Assembly (NCBI GenBank): GCA_008704415.1
Contig: VXIS01000306.1
Span: 1 to 58,762, forward strand
DNA length: 58,762 nucleotides
Origin: Sphaerosporella brunnea
Taxonomy: Eukaryota > Ascomycota > Pezizomycetes > Pezizales > Pyronemataceae
Reading direction: 5' to 3'
Shown here in pieces: positions 43,604 through 58,000 of this stretch. Each line of letters opens with the position of its first letter. Position 1 is the stretch's first letter. The notes beneath the pieces were generated by a model. That model saw only the letters and a list, made by a program, of their open reading frames with translations. It was not told the origin of the DNA and made no database searches. Made by a program: the position numbers and the translations under genes.

Positions 43604-46600
43604 CCTGGTACGTAGAAGACGTCTTCCGATTCTTCGCTGCCTCAAACAAAGGAAGAGATGTTTTGTTAGACCTTGCGCCGACTGAGCTTCATATAGATTC
43701 ACTCGTACCTCCTTGACTCCTGAGACAGGTTGCATGAACGTTTGGGACACGGACTGCCGCATTCCTCCTTGTCACATGGGAGCTTCAGCCACCGAACGGA
43801 GCTAGATAGCCGCAGAATACATCCTCGAAAAACGTGGGTTTGCAGTGGCGTGGGGTGTTCCTCCGTTGCGTGCGACCGGGACTCTCGACTTGTCAGTATG
43901 TAACAGTGCCATGGTGGTTGTAGTTGGGGCTGATGTATACATAGCTATTTGATCGGTGACGGACGGAGATATTGATTTAGCGTGGGGCATTGCTGCACAA
44001 GAACATTCTTCGCAGCAAAGAGTATCTGCGTGATTGGACAAGCTAGCCATAATCTGCTACCTAGTGAGGGGGATCTGATGTGGAAATACATAGTATTACC
44101 TACATACACAACGCAGTCGGCATCGAAATCATCGTGGGCTCCCTCGGGTCGCGGCCGCTTACATGTCTGCCAGGACGCGGGCCGGAGATATTGAACCTGA
44201 AGGGGAAATGTTGGGTTGCTACGCAGGATACGGAGGTAGAAATATGAAGCTTGTTTTGTTAGTTCGTGATCTCTAGCCCGCGATGGTAAATACTATAGCA
44301 AATAGTGGCGGGGCGATTTGAAAGCAGAGTAAATGCGCCTGAGATCGATTAATAGCCACTATAGAGAAGGTAGGGGCTTTGGTTACAGAGGGAAATAAGA
44401 TCGCGATGGTTGCAATAATCACTGAGCAGCACTCGGCATAGCCATTGAGCTCCACCTGCAATTTCTCCGCAGGTAGAGACTTACATAAACCTCTTCACCG
44501 CCGCAATTACAAGGCTGGACGCTTCTAGATGTCTAACTGTAATCAATTGCGAGGGAAAAAAGACGTAGCTGAATTATTAGTTGACGGGAGCGCCGATTGC
44601 TCATTTGGAATCTCATCATAAGGCGGCGCCGGCGCGGCCAAGCTAGCTCCTGGCCTTATGGCCGCGTCAGCCGGCGCCATCCCTTTCGCTATCAGGTAGT
44701 TAGGCTCGGAACCTCGGACTTGTTTCCAGCTAGCATCCCGCAATGTCGGCTTCAGCCTGCAGGAGCATCCGAAATACGGGGTCCGGAGTCCGCGCGATGG
44801 GCATTTTCAAACTGTTACGAGTTACACATCAGTTTATACTCAAAAGCGTGGGGAGGTAATGAATTATATCTTAGAGATGAAGAGTTGGCGATTGCTCTCT
44901 GTCCGGGCTCGGTGTAGGAGATGAAGTTTTCCCCGTTCGGCCGAGCGGTTGATCGCCCCGTGCTCCGATTTGGGAAAGGTCAACCAACGTCGCATCTCGC
45001 AGGTTCTATGTATACAAAGATCACACTTATACTTTTCAAAACGGTATACCTGGGGTCAAGATTTGAAGGGTGGATGCATAACAGTGCCATAACTGCTTTG
45101 TTTTATCCACGAACTCCCATTCTACGATGTCGCGCTTATTCGTTTTTTGCGCCATCGAAGGTCGATGAATCGGTGCAGCTATCGTATTCTACCGATCTAG
45201 GCAACAATTTTTCGTGCTTCCCGTGACTCGCGGGAATTGGTGGCGATGATGCTTCCCCTGCAAGAGCAGCAGCCCAACGGTGAGCAACTCACAAATCAAC
45301 GGTTCCTGAAGACTCTCTCGAGCTGTGCGCGTCAACATGCCCCCCTAGCGCACGTGTAATTCGCTACCATATTTCCATCCACGCGCCCGCCGAGTACGAG
45401 GCTTGAAGCACGACCTTTTTGGACCCAAAAAAGCGGGACTCGAGCGCGATAACAAGGGCTTGGTTGACGTCCGTTCCGAAGCTTACTTAGTGCCGGAACC
45501 TGCTCGGCGCCCGGTCTTGGTAGTGCACCTACCTATACCACCTATTCTGTATGGCCTTGTACGCGTTCATGGTGATAAAACTTGGGTAGGTCGATGCATG
45601 GACGATACAACTGTTGCAGGAGAGAGTGGCCGTCGCATGCCGAAGTGCACTGTTGAGTCTGCGAAAAGCAATTCTGATACATTCCGAGACAGGCGGTTGG
45701 CCCCTCTTGGCGGTACTGGCGCTTCGAGGAGCGCCGTCTTCGCTTAGGAGCTGTGCGACTTGAGCAGCTGCAGGCCGAAGTTGAAGTGGGTGCCTACATA
45801 CGTTCAGCCATATTTGCAAAAACTATGTCGCAGGCGGGTGGTGAGCCACAGAGCCGGTCTGGACTTACATACTCACGGTTTGGGTTTTGTCGAAGCTCCC
45901 GCTTCCACCTTCCTTTGCTGAAAGAGAAACCCGTTTACCGTCAATAGATATCTACACATGTAGCTCGTTGCAGTTGGTGGTGGTTCGCCAGCCTAACCAT
46001 ATGCGCTGCGCTTTCTGCGTGACTGGCTGACAATTCCTGATCGCGACGGAGAGCCATAGCGTGCAGCGTGGGTTCGTCTAAGCGGCCTGAGACAACTCTG
46101 CTTGCATATGATTACTTTTTTCTGCAACCGAAATCCAGCTTGGCCTACGCTGTTCCAGCAAATTGAGATCCACGCGTCTGGTGGTCTGGGCGTATTCTTT
46201 CTCGAAATAGGCGCTCTAGGCCACCGGCTCCGACCACAAGACTCCACAAGCTGCCCCTGCATTGGTGATCGTTGAGACGGGTGTCAAAGAGGCCGTCAAA
46301 CGCATCGTGATCCAAACGCGCTTGCCGCTCTCAGCCTGAGGACAGATACAAACTAACCGCGCCCATAACTCTGTATATGCCTGCACAGGTAACTAACCAT
46401 CCACATTGGCCTTTCCATCACATCGTTCACGTTGACCACTTCCCGCCTCGTGTCGTGTAACGAATGTGGGGGAACAGCGATGCGTTAACTAGCGGCTTTC
46501 ATCCGATGCAGACCCATGGCTGATCTGCCCCGCTAACGAAACGAACAACCTGCGAGAGCTAACGTTGGGTGGAGAGCGGAAGGGGGAAAGCAAACTTTGC

Positions 46601-47007
46601 TACGCCAGCTGGCCAACCCCATGTCTGGTCGTGCGGATGAGAAAGTTTTTTGTCATTGCGCCAAACCCAAAGGTCTTTCTCCTCGTCCTGTGAACGTTCT
46701 TGCCCCTTCCTTTCACCCCCCCAGCTGCTGACCGCCTATTCGAACCACCGAAGACTCCCGAGAAAGTCCTGCCTGCCTTCTAAACGCCCTTGGAATCACA
46801 GCCGGTCGATCAAATATTATATCACATCGACTAGGTAAACCTTCCCGTCCAGACGAGGCCCTATCTACCTAGGTTCAGCTCAACCCACCCGCTCCCCATC
46901 GGACTTTGGGTCGACAACCACTCTTCATGATCAACTCCTCTGGTGGGTTTACCTTCTGTATAGAGTGAGAGATCACCGGCGCGCTGCGGGATTAGGACGG
47001 TATTAAG
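43604..47007. other. Intergenic, no recognisable gene
   Basis: Short frames only. 44931-45010 vaguely resembles a decayed class II tRNA (GGCCGAGCGGTTGA...CGCAGGTTC). The last kilobase is the promoter of the histidine kinase gene. Confidence 0.45.
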
Positions 47008-50000
47008 ATGGCCGGTCGCCGCACACGCAACCTTGTAGCAATATGGGACGAGAAGATCATGCACGACCGGGCCCCATCGAACCCTCCAACACCTCCGCCG
47101 CCAGAATGCTCCGAAAGCTCGCCGGAAGGAATGTCGATGGCGTTTCGAGCCCTACAGTTCCTACCGATACCGCTGCTAGTTCTGTCGGACCAGAAAACCA
47201 TCGTTCTGGCCAACACGGCCATGGGGGAGTACTTGGGCCTTGAAGTACGGCAGAATAACAGCCGGATGAGCGGCGACTACCGCAGCAACGGAGTTACGGA
47301 GATGCTATACGGAAAGACCCTGAACTACCTCGGCTTTGACGGCTTTGGGGAGGACGCAAGCTTGTGCATGATCTCGTGGGAGTTTTTCCTGGATTCATTG
47401 GTTCGCGACATCGGCCAGGAAGGCAAACTGAAGGATACAAATGTCTATGTACACGTACCGACGACGAAGACTAAACCTACATGGCGGTCGGGAAAGTGCG
47501 GGCCGGTGCGACGCACTCAAATGACGATATCACCCTGGCGGGGTTCCGACGGAGACATGTATTACACCTGCACACTGAAAACCGTGGCCTGGAAACGCGC
47601 GATACCGATACTGGAGTGTCCAATGGAGTGCCCGGGCTTTGGAGGGATCAAGCCCGAAGACGTTGAATTGTCGTCGTCGTCGTCGTCGTCCGAGACAGAC
47701 GACGACGGCGACGAGTCGGTGGCGCCGCGAGAACCGGCCGGGCTTACGGTTGCGGAAAAAATGGCCGTGTTGAAGGAAGCCTTGATTGACGTTTCAGAGG
47801 TCCCGGTTTTCGCGCTCTGGCATGACGCGAGTGTGGCGAGCACCAACCGCGCTGGCTTCGAGCTCATTCACCCGCTGGACGAGGAGTCGGTGGAGTGTCC
47901 CGAGCCGTTCGACCGCATGCAAGCTCTGAAAAACCTCAAGGCATACCTTCCCGACTTTTCCAGGGAGCTGTCTATGCAAGAGTCGCCGCTGATAAAAATC
48001 GTCACGACGCGTAAACCCCTCGACTCAATGATAGTTGGAATGTACACGGGCGGGAAGAAAAGAGTGGTGGATGTGACTGGGAAGTGCATTTACGACATCA
48101 ATGGAGGGTTCGTGGGAGCTTTGGTTGCGATGCGCGACGTAACTAAAATCACAGAGATGCAACAAACGCTGGACACAGAGGCGCAAAGGAATGAAGAGCG
48201 CTTCCGGAATATCTTGGATTGCATTCCCCAGATGGTATGTCATAACAGTGTGTTTCCCTGGGGCTTGCGAGGCGTTTCGGCGTGAAAACCTGGCTGACCA
48301 GAGGTGACAGATATGGACAACTACCGCCATAGGAGAGCATGATTACTTCTCAAAAAGGTGGTACGACTACACCGGAATGGTGCCTGAGAAGTGTATTGGA
48401 TCTGTAAAAGCCCCATCCCACCCAGTTACATTCAGCACACTGACCAACCAGCGCCAGGGCTGGATGGCGGCGTACCACCAAGTAAGTTCCCATCAACAAA
48501 CTGTACTCTTGGGGTTTTTATTCCTTTCTAAACGCTTTTAGGACGATGCTACCGCAATAAAGAATGCCTGGGCACTCTCGATATCAACTGGCCAGGACTA
48601 TTCCGTCGAATATCGATGCCGACGTCACGATGGCGCGTTCCGATGGATGTTGGGCCGTGCGCTGCCATTGAAAGACCCGAAAACAGGCGAAATCATCAAG
48701 TGGTATGGAACTAGCACAGACATTCATGACATGGTAGCAGCCCGAACCGCAGAACGGGCTACCCGGCGACAGTTGGACGAAACCCTGACGCACGCAAAGC
48801 TCACCTTGTGGGCCACTGACCAAAACGGCGTAGTAAACATGCTCGAGGGTGAGTAACCCAAGTGCGTCGAGGTTCCAAACGCTAAAGACTCTATTGGTGA
48901 CAAAGGCATACTAGGCGGCTACTTCCACGATTACAGGGACGTTGTTGGCAGGCACATCAACGACGTACTTAGAGAATTGGACCCCGAAAACAAGTATGGA
49001 GGTGCGGACCCAATCGGGCCGCTACTAAGGGGAGAGATTACCGAGGCCCTCGGCCAGCAAGTGGTGCATGGCCGTCACTTCCAAACTCGTTACGTTTCAG
49101 TGAGAGGAAGGAAGGGCCCTGGCGGAGGATTCGATCCAAACTACGTCGCCGGTGTCATCGGAATCAGCATGGACGTGTCACGCCAATGGGCGACTGAACA
49201 GCGACTTCGGGAGAGGGAGGCCCAGAATGCCAAGTTGATGGCCGATGAGGCTGCGGCCAGGGAGGCGTCGAAACTGAAGAGCGAATTCCTCGCCTCTATG
49301 TCACATGAAATCCGTACACCAATCGGTGAGTTAGGGGGTCTCCGCTTTTGCTGGTGTATTGTTCGTTTTCTCGTTTCGGGTGATCACGTCATCACATCTC
49401 ACGCGATTTTGAACACGTCGAGTGAGCTCTTGTGTGTGGCTTTGTTGTCCTGATCCGGTTAGACAGATTTGCCCCCAGCCTCCCCGCCTTTTCGCTTTTC
49501 GCTGCTTGAATTAAACGCCTTGTTTGTACTGACCGGTCTTGCCGCGTAGCCGGAGTGGTTGGGATGTGCGAAATCCTGTTGATGGACCCGAAGTTGACGC
49601 CTGAGCAGCGGGAGCTGGGAGACAGCATACAGCGGTCAGCCAACGCTCTTTTGACAGTGATCAACGACATCCTAGACCTATCGAAAGTCGAGTCGGGGAT
49701 GATAGATATCGAAGAGGTGCCATTCAACCTTTCGGTAGTGATCTGGGACGTGGTGAGGATGCTCTCCTTCGAAGCGGGTCGGAAAAAGCTGCACTTCGAG
49801 CACGCAATCGATTTTCACGGCGTCGAGAATTTAACGGTCTTGGGCGATCCCGGACGCGTTCGCCAGATCCTCACAAATCTATTGAGCAACGCCGTCAAGT
49901 TTACGCATGAGGGTGCGGTGGAATTAAAGGCGAGCGTGGTCAAGGAGGAGGAGGAAGCAATCACCATTCACTTCACGGTCAAGGACACAGGAATCGGCAT

Positions 50001-51379
50001 CTCGCACTCAGACCAGAGCAAACTGTTCCAACCTTTCACGCAGGCCGATTCGACAACTGCACGCAGGTTCGGTGGAACGGGTCTCGGTTTGACGATATGT
50101 AAAAACGTAAGAAAACACCACCCCCTCCCCCCCGGAAGCCTTTTCTTTTGCTAATCATAATCGCAGCTGGTCAATCTGATGGGAGGCGAAATTGGACTGG
50201 AGTCAAGTGCCGGGGAAGGCACGTCTGCTCACTTCACTATTCCTTTCCGGAAGCCACAGCGCGGAGAATGTAAGCTTAATATAGAGGCGCTACCCGAGCG
50301 ATTGCAGTCCGACATGTCAGTGCAGTCCTGTAAATCTTCAACCCACGGCGGATCAGGAACAGAAACGAGAATGCCTTCAGAGTCGGATTACACATGTGTG
50401 CCAGAACCAACACCCGGGCCCAACAACTCACTCTTGCAGCACCTCGGACAATCTTTCGCAGTTGAGAAAGAAACGCTTGCTATTCCTGAAGAACGGCGAA
50501 AACGCCATGTACTGGTTGTTGAAGACAGTATGTCTCATCTTCACCCGCTCTTCCCACACTCATTATATCTCACTCTGGCAGACGAGGTCAATCAGCAAAT
50601 CGCAATCCGGCTCATCAAAAAGTTAAACTTCACTGTATCCGCCGTCAAGAACGGCCTAGAATGCCTCGAGTTCATCAAAAAGTCCGCATCTCTGCCACCA
50701 TCGTACGATGAAAGCTCCGACAACCCTCCTAGTCTACGCAAGCCCGATATCATCTTAATGGATGTCCAAATGCCCGAGGTTTGTCATTTTTTTTTCCGTA
50801 TTTTCTCTGTGAGAACCAGCCAGATAACTGATATGTGAAAAAAAAAAAAAAAAGATGGACGGCTACTCAGCAACGCGCGCCATCCGTTCAGGAAAACTCT
50901 CGACGCCTTCTGCGCCCACACAAAATCTCGAGCCCCCTGAAGCGACAGAGTGGCTCGGCACCGTGCCCATAGTCGCAATGACTGCCAGCGCAATCAAAGG
51001 CGACCGAGAAAAGTGCAGGGACGCGGGAATGGACGACTATCTTTCGAAGCCAGTACGCGGCGGCATGCTCGAGAAAATGTTGGTGAAGTGGTGTTCGAAC
51101 TCGAGTGACAGAGGTGCTGGGTCAAGTCCGGGGAGTCGTGCCACGACTCCGGGTGGAGATTCAACAGGCGATTCCCCACCGGAGATAGACTGGCGTGGCG
51201 ATGGCTCCGAGGGAGTGAGAAAGGCAATGAACGGAATGTCGGAGTTAAAACGGAATATGGATGGGGTGAAGAAGGGGACAGCCGAGAATGCGCCAGCTTC
51301 GTGGCGGCGCGAAAAAGGCGCGAACAAGGGGGACAACGATGAGTCTACAGTCGAAGTCTCTACGGTTGAAGTCGAGTGA
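47008..51379 (+). CDS. PAS-containing hybrid histidine kinase (HisKA-HATPase-REC)
   Basis: Eight exons (47008-48234, 48311-48481, 48542-48848, 48906-49325, 49550-50106, 50167-50527, 50582-50778, 50855-51379) join in phase to 1254 residues. PAS-like regions occupy the N-terminal half (FLPIPLLVLSDQKTIVLANT; VPVFALWHDASVASTN; PQMIWTTTAIGEHDYFSKRW; LTLWATDQNGVVNMLEG). HisKA has MSHEIRTPIAGV with phospho-acceptor His702. The ATPase has the N box (LTNLLSNAVKFTHEG), DTGIGIS and RRFGGTGLGLTICK. The receiver domain has VVEDNEVNQ, Asp1075 in LMDVQMPEM and Lys in YLSKPV. No transmembrane segment is seen, so it is probably cytosolic. It should feed the phosphorelay through an HPt protein to response regulators. 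It resembles the Fos-1/TcsA type, but the HHK group was not established. A Ser7-Glu/Asp stretch lies near residue 225. Confidence 0.92.
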
Positions 51380-54300
51380 CAATTGGAGATCGACATGGCT
51401 CTTGGCCCAAACTAAGGTTTCTCTTGCTTTGTGTCTTTTTTCCGTGCTGATTTCAAAGAGTACACATGATATATAATTCTGGAGTCTAGGGGGCTGCATT
51501 GGCTGTTCAATGGGTTGGTCTCTTGGTTTTTGCGTCGCTGGCGCTGGGTGTTTTGTTCTCGCCTCTCTATTCTGGCTTTGTGTGTATCTTCATGGAACGG
51601 AGTTTTTTTTTTTTTTTTTCCCCTTTAGCTTGATTTGGGGGGTTGCATTCGAGTAATACATAAGGAACCGAACATCGACATTGATCCAGCCAAGAATTGT
51701 CCCCCTGTCTCGGGTATGACGCTAGAAGTGCCGGCCGGTGGTCTGGTATCAGATTCGGACTAAACTGCCTCCCGGGGAAGCAGGTACGGCATGCACTACC
51801 CCAGAAATTGGTGCCGGCAATCAATCATGTAGCACTACATACGTACATCGCCGCCGGTAGTCATGACCCCCAATTCATTGCAGTGAAGGATCCTGTGGTT
51901 GGTGACATGAAGTGAGGCGTGTCGAATGGGTTGTACTTGCATTACCGCACGTGCAAGTCTTCTACACACATAGCAAGGTATGCATAATACATCTGAGGTA
52001 TACGTACCTGGTGGGGGCGGGGAAGTATCCGTAAGGCAGAACAAAGAACGACCTTTTCAGGTTATCTAGGGTTTGCCTGAAACATCAAAGATTACTTTGC
52101 TTATGTTGCCGTGCACCTCCGAGCTTCTCCCCGGGCTGACTTGTTGTGTCTCTCTACTGCATGTGCTGACTTTTCATAGAGATCCTCGTATCGCATGCCG
52201 GAGTGTTAACATCAATAAACACTGATTTCAAAGGGATCAATATCAAGTGCGTCAGTCTCTTCCTCTGGAGATGGATGCTAAATTACGCATAGAGAAATAG
52301 TACAGGTGATCTGTGCGTACTGGACCTGTGGGGAGGTCATCTGGAAGACTTGGGTGGAGGTCTGGGATGATGATACGATGGGGTAATGAATATATAGGCA
52401 CCTTAGGTGTGTGTGCCGTCAACATTGCTGAGCATTGACTGGAAAAGACTGTTGGTCGACTTGCAGTGACAATGCCCACTAATTAGTTCTCTAGATTAGA
52501 CAGCTTTCCCAGGAAATTTCGTTTCAGCTTCAACATGGCCGGCTCGCCACTTCATCGTGGTTCAAATGTACTCGCCGAGGGAGATATTGGTTCCCCATTT
52601 TTGATGATGGATCCGTTGAACCGCGTGGTGGATCATCCCACGCTCTCCGTTCCCGCCTATTGGCCAATACGCTTGACATATTGGTCTGCGGGGTAATATA
52701 TATCTCTCCAAGACGTGTACACAACCCGCATCTCAACGTCAGGGGGCAATATAATTTACCGTGCAATTTGGCATAGGTCCAAGACTCATCGACGTTGGCT
52801 GATTGTGATACTGAGTGCGTGCGGCCTGCATGGGCGGTGGTCCTCCTCGTAGAATCGTCTCGAAGGGGGGAATTGAGTTGCCTCCCTCAACAAATTACGT
52901 TCTACCTGAAGTTGTTGAGGTAACATACCTACCGGTGAGCCCGTATGTACTTAGTAACGAGTAGTTCTGTGGCAGCTGTCGGCAAAAAGTTCATGTAGTA
53001 CAAGGTACTGAACTAATATTCCCCAGGCGCATAGATTGGGTCGTACATAATGCGTCTACATATGTAAACTAGCAACTCAACTGCAATGACAAGCATCCAG
53101 GCCGGCGGTGCGGTGTGCGGATGCACAGCCTGCTGCCGCAAACGACTACTTTGATCCTGAGGAGGTACAATGTAATGATCAACAGCTGAAATTGCGGGAA
53201 TTCGCCCTTGGGAACGGCTCCTTCGGGTACGTGGGGGTTACCACCACCACCACCACTTCGCCGGTCTGAGGACTGCAGGCTAGTACTCTGTAGCACGACA
53301 TTTCTCGAACTCCAGGCAACCAAACATATTCTACAGTGGCGTTGTATGCGTCTTCGGCAACGGTGTTCCCGGAGACTGCCTATCAGAGCTGACGAACGCC
53401 TGGCGAACGTTTTTGACATGCGGGTGTGGGGTGCATGCGCTGCGCTGAGCATGTGTCAGTAACTCGCACCACTGGGCACGAGAAGGGTTGTAAACGCTCG
53501 TTCCAAGGACGTTGCGTGCAGCAGCTTTGAGCTTCGGCTTGTCCGGAAACAAGATTATCCAATGATGCAATGAGTGGGAGGGGCTGACTGGCTTTCGGTG
53601 GCCTATCTAGTGCTGTTGTCCAGCGCAGATCACCCTCCGGCTCGAGGAGGGGCTTTGGATACCGTATCGTATGTATTCGACGGCCTGGCATCGAGGTCAC
53701 AACCTGGCCCTGACTCGGCAGGTGAAGCTGACAGGGTGCCCAAAAGGAGAAAACACTCTAGCACAGCCACGGCAAGTCCGCCTCGATGTTTCCCAAAGAA
53801 AGCTCAGACCTTGTACATACCGAAGATTCCATGAGACACAAGCCCAAGAAACTCAAAAGTTTATTTTTTTCTTTTTCCCATTGCCGCAGCCGCAGAGTGC
53901 CGTCTGTACCACCATCGAAATGCGACAGGAAAAAAAACAAACTGGCTTCATCGTGAGCCGTCTCGAACATGTACAGCAGCGCCGCGCATTGGAAAGTAGT
54001 CCATGATGGGACCACGCTCGAATCAAAGCATAGATAGGAGTTACCACCACGCACACCTGATGCCCGCTATCACACTGCGGGGAAGCACGCCAGCTCCACC
54101 GGCGACGTGGGCGAGGTTTTTTTTTAACCGAAGCGACGGTTGTTAATTAAAGCGAGATGCGCTTATGTATTGCTCTCCGCCAACTCCAGCAACTTGGCAG
54201 CAAGTGGCCATGATTATTCAGTGGGCTCGGCGTCAGGTTTCGGCGGCCTCGAGGCGGCGGACGTGCTTTGCTCTGAATCGAAGCAATGTAAGGCAGCAAG

Positions 54301-54618
54301 GTCTCAGCGAGCTATCTAGAGCCCCCTCCCCCCACGCCCCACCCCACGCCTTCGTAGGAAAATAGGATGTTTCACTGAATTTCGGCAGAGTACATACATT
54401 TCTCGCTACTGTTGCGTTGCGGGATTATCTGGAAAACAGGGGGCTAGCTGGATACTATCTAGAATGCAGCTGGAAGACAATATTAGTCATTGTTTTTTTT
54501 TGGACTGTTTTTATCGCGTTGCATTGCGTTGCGTTTTCGCTTTAGGTACTGACCCCCTCAGTGTTGATGGATAGAACAAACGTTTCCTCGTCAAAGAGAC
54601 TCAAAGCAATATTGCTGC
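51380..54618. other. Intergenic, no recognisable gene
   Basis: 3' flank of the histidine kinase with a run of about 18 T (51603-51620). Short frames on both strands show no family motif. (ACC)n at 53236-53253. Confidence 0.45.
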
Positions 54619-55035
54619 ATGCAGCGGCTGCTGCAGTCGAACCAGATTTGGGGATCTACTGCGAACCGACAACACGGCATGCAGCCACTCAGCCTGTGCA
54701 AGTTCGCGTTCTATTTAGGCCTCGAGCCTCAGCTGAAAGTTTTCCGCATGTTGTGGTGCTATATGCGCGTAAGGGCTCACTCCTCAAGGGAAGCTGTTGC
54801 TCTGCAGGTTGTTGGCAATGACAGCTCCGTCGCTTACCCTTACACAGAGCTTCTGCTGTCGTTGTTTGGTGATGAATTTAGCGATGAATTAGTCCGAAAA
54901 CCGAATTTTTCCGGCTCCCAAGAATTGAAGCTTGGTTGGGATGATGCGGAGTACATACGCTATGTAGTCCTGTTTACAACAAGGCCGTCGCCACTTATCG
55001 ATCTGTATGCGGATGGAGAGATCCGATTTATCTGA
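54619..55035 (+). CDS. Hypothetical protein, 138 residues, doubtful
   Basis: An open frame with fairly protein-like composition in its second half (VVGNDSSVAYPYTELLLSLF then GDEFSDELVRKPNFSGSQEL). No known domain, signal peptide or clear membrane helix. It stands alone in a gene-free stretch and could be a chance frame, the end exon of a larger gene or a relic. Confidence 0.2.
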   Translation: MQRLLQSNQIWGSTANRQHGMQPLSLCKFAFYLGLEPQLKVFRMLWCYMRVRAHSSREAVALQVVGNDSSVAYPYTELLLSLFGDEFSDELVRKPNFSGSQELKLGWDDAEYIRYVVLFTTRPSPLIDLYADGEIRFI

Positions 55036-58000
55036 ACCATCCCTCCCCTACTGTACAGATGTTCTAACCATAGGAGGATAATTGTGGGGTAATTATGGGG
55101 TGATTATAATATTAACTATCCCTTGGATCGACATGCAGGCTACCCCCTTCCTCTGCCAGTATGTACGACTTGCAGCCCATATGCATCCCCAACTGACGAC
55201 ACGATACATGTATACATGTGAACCTCCTCCCCCGTTTGCGAGACACGATGCCGCCATGAACGAAGCGGGGACCGCATCGAGGGGAAAAGGAAACAACAAA
55301 TAAATCCCGCATTCATGTTTAGACTGACTGACTGACTGGCACACGCCCCCCCCCTTCGGACGTGGTAGATCACCCGGCTGGCCTTGGCATAAGGCCAGTC
55401 TTCACACAGTTACATCTCAGCGCAATCCACCCGCTTCAACTGGATAAAGTTGCCCCAACCATGAATCGACACAAAGCCAATGATGGATTTCACTACATGG
55501 CCCCAGTGAGTGGCTTTCCGCGCACTCGCGCGCGAGCGACCGAGTTCAGTTTATCGTGCCATAGTCCCCCCCCCCGCCTCGCCCATCGTGTATCTTGATC
55601 CGCGAGTGGCTCGGTCAAAAACACCGCGATGTTGCCATCTGAACCGCGTTACAGGCGGCCCCATACATAGATAAAACCGTTTGATGAATGGATGCGAAGC
55701 ATCAAGAATAGAGCTGTCAACTTAAACGTTTGCTTTTTTTTTTTTTTTTTTTTGGTTGCTCGGTTGAGAAGTTTTGCCCCTCCCCCCCCCCTCCTCTCCC
55801 CCGGGCGAGTGGCCCCAGCACTCGGTGCGATGAGCAGCCATGCACAACTAGCATATCTGCGAGAGCGGTCACCAGACAACACAATTGTGCAAGCCCGCCC
55901 AACCAGCAACGCTTCGTAAGTCGTTGCAGAAGTGCAAATCGAATACCATAAACCGTCCACGATGCTGCTGCGACTCTGACGCAATTGAGATTTGCTTTCC
56001 GCGAGTGTCTTGAATGGGAGACGTGACATATGTACCTAGGCAGGTATGTTTGTGACGCAAGTCTGGTCTCATATACAGCCCCCGCCCCCCGCCCCCGCCC
56101 CGCCTCCCCTCGCCCGGAAACCGTACCAGCGACTGCAGTTGACTATACATACATGCTCTGCTCCATTTGCACACGGAGCCACCTTGCATGGATATTAAAG
56201 ACGATCAGCCTGCAGCCTGACAGTGGCTCAAAGGTTGTTTAGTTTACAGTCTTCAGGTGCAGCAAGCAAGCAATTGATGCGCGGCCCCGCGTTCTCCGAC
56301 AACCCCCCCCCCCGCATGGAGAGCAAGAACAGCTGCATTGCCCCCCCCCCCCCCAATTCGCACTGACGTTGGGACGTAAAGTGCAACTGTCCTTCTCAGG
56401 TGATGGTTTTGCACATGGGGGGAGAGCCGGAAGTGGTTCAGTGACGAGCCGGACGTCATGAACGTGGAGACGTGGTTGCAACGCTGGAAGTTGAGGCATG
56501 CGGTTGGCTGAGCGCGGAGGAGGTCAGCATGCATCAATTGGCCCCTCCTTCCGGAGCAGAGTTTGTGGGGACGGCGGCATGGATCGCGGATACATGTGGA
56601 GGTGTGCGTTGTTGCCACAAATGGAAAGAGGGTGGGGCGGGAGGGGAAGGGGGAGGGGGAGGGGAATGCCTAGGGACATCCGCTGGAACAAAGGCCTGCA
56701 TGAACAACCGGCTAGATGGGACTGCTGTGAACCCACATTCAAGCCAGACAGCGCTTAAGCGAAAGGGAAAGGAAGAAACATAGAAGAGAAACACAATAAA
56801 AAAAACAAAAAAAACAAAAACAAAAACAAAAACAAAAACAAAAAATTTTCCGAGCCCATTCTCGAAAGGCTTGATTTCCAGTTAGGTAATATCGTGAAAG
56901 GCGGAAAACATGGCCGGAGGTTACTCCTTTGCGTAGGCTCAAGCGAGTCCCGACAAAGTGCGTGAGCGGTGCCAGAGGGGCCCGGCAAAACCACGTTGTT
57001 GTCCGTGCGCGCGCGACGTGGGGGGGAAAGAAAGCTCACCCAGGGTACTGGGCTTGACGGGGACAGTAAACGAATCAACTCCGATTGGCTCCTCTCAATC
57101 AACCGGAGTTGTCCAGCCAATCAGAGACTGCGATGGCCAGTCTTGGTAGCCAGTTGAAACCCGAAAAGGAAAACGTTTGCGTCGCACGTAACTGGGGTAG
57201 AGTTGGAGAAAGGCAGCCAGATTGAGAGATGACGTCGAGAAGGAAACGTGGGGGAGGGGCAGTTCACTGTGATTGAATGTTTGAGTGATGATCTGACCGT
57301 TGGAGTTGCGGGCGTTTGGTTGATTGTCGCCTGACGGAGGTGTCAACGCCGCCGCGATGTGCAGTGTTGCACTGAAGATCTATGTAGTTACAAAAGTTCT
57401 AGATTGCGGAAGAGGCGCCATCATGACCATCCCTTCAAGTGTGGGGGTTCCGAGGAGAAATGGCTGCGCGCTCGTCGATATTGCTTTACTCTCACCCGGA
57501 AAAACCTCGCGGCTCTCGCTCTCATGCCGATGTCGCTGATATTCTCCATCTCTGGAACGACAGTCACAATCCCATGTCACAAGTCTCAAGCTTCGCTTGA
57601 TATTGCTTGGGACCGCGGGTCTAGTGATACTACGAGAGCTGCAATTTAGCGCTCGCTTGGAGAAACATCCTTTGAGTTCTCCATATCGGTCACAGGGAGA
57701 AATTTTCGTCTGCATACCTATATATCTGCAAGAAAAAATGAAGCGGATCACCGCAGACATTCTTCAACGGTATGTACAGCTTTTCACGTTCACCGCAGTC
57801 TGAAATCTGGACTGCACATCGCATTGCCGTGACAAGCTAAGCTGCCCAGCTTCAAGTACCGCCGAGAAGCGAAGATTGCTTTGTGCCCCCGCACATCGCA
57901 ACAGTTAGCTTAGTAGGCAGCTGTCGTAAGTATGGGGTAAGGAATATTGCGTCCATCCAGGCAAGGCACGTACCTGGGCAGCCATAACAATCACCATCCG

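Noticed and set aside
43802..44050. Possible ankyrin fragment on the minus strand
   Set aside because: Only one weak NGGTPHATAN-like stretch; too little to call.
44931..45010. Class II tRNA-like start (GGCCGAGCGGTTGA)
   Set aside because: Anticodon stem and acceptor stem do not close and box B is degraded; at best a relic.
57083..57122. Inverted ATTGGC...GCCAAT as a transposon end
   Set aside because: Short and more simply read as two CCAAT boxes in a promoter region; no element around it was seen.
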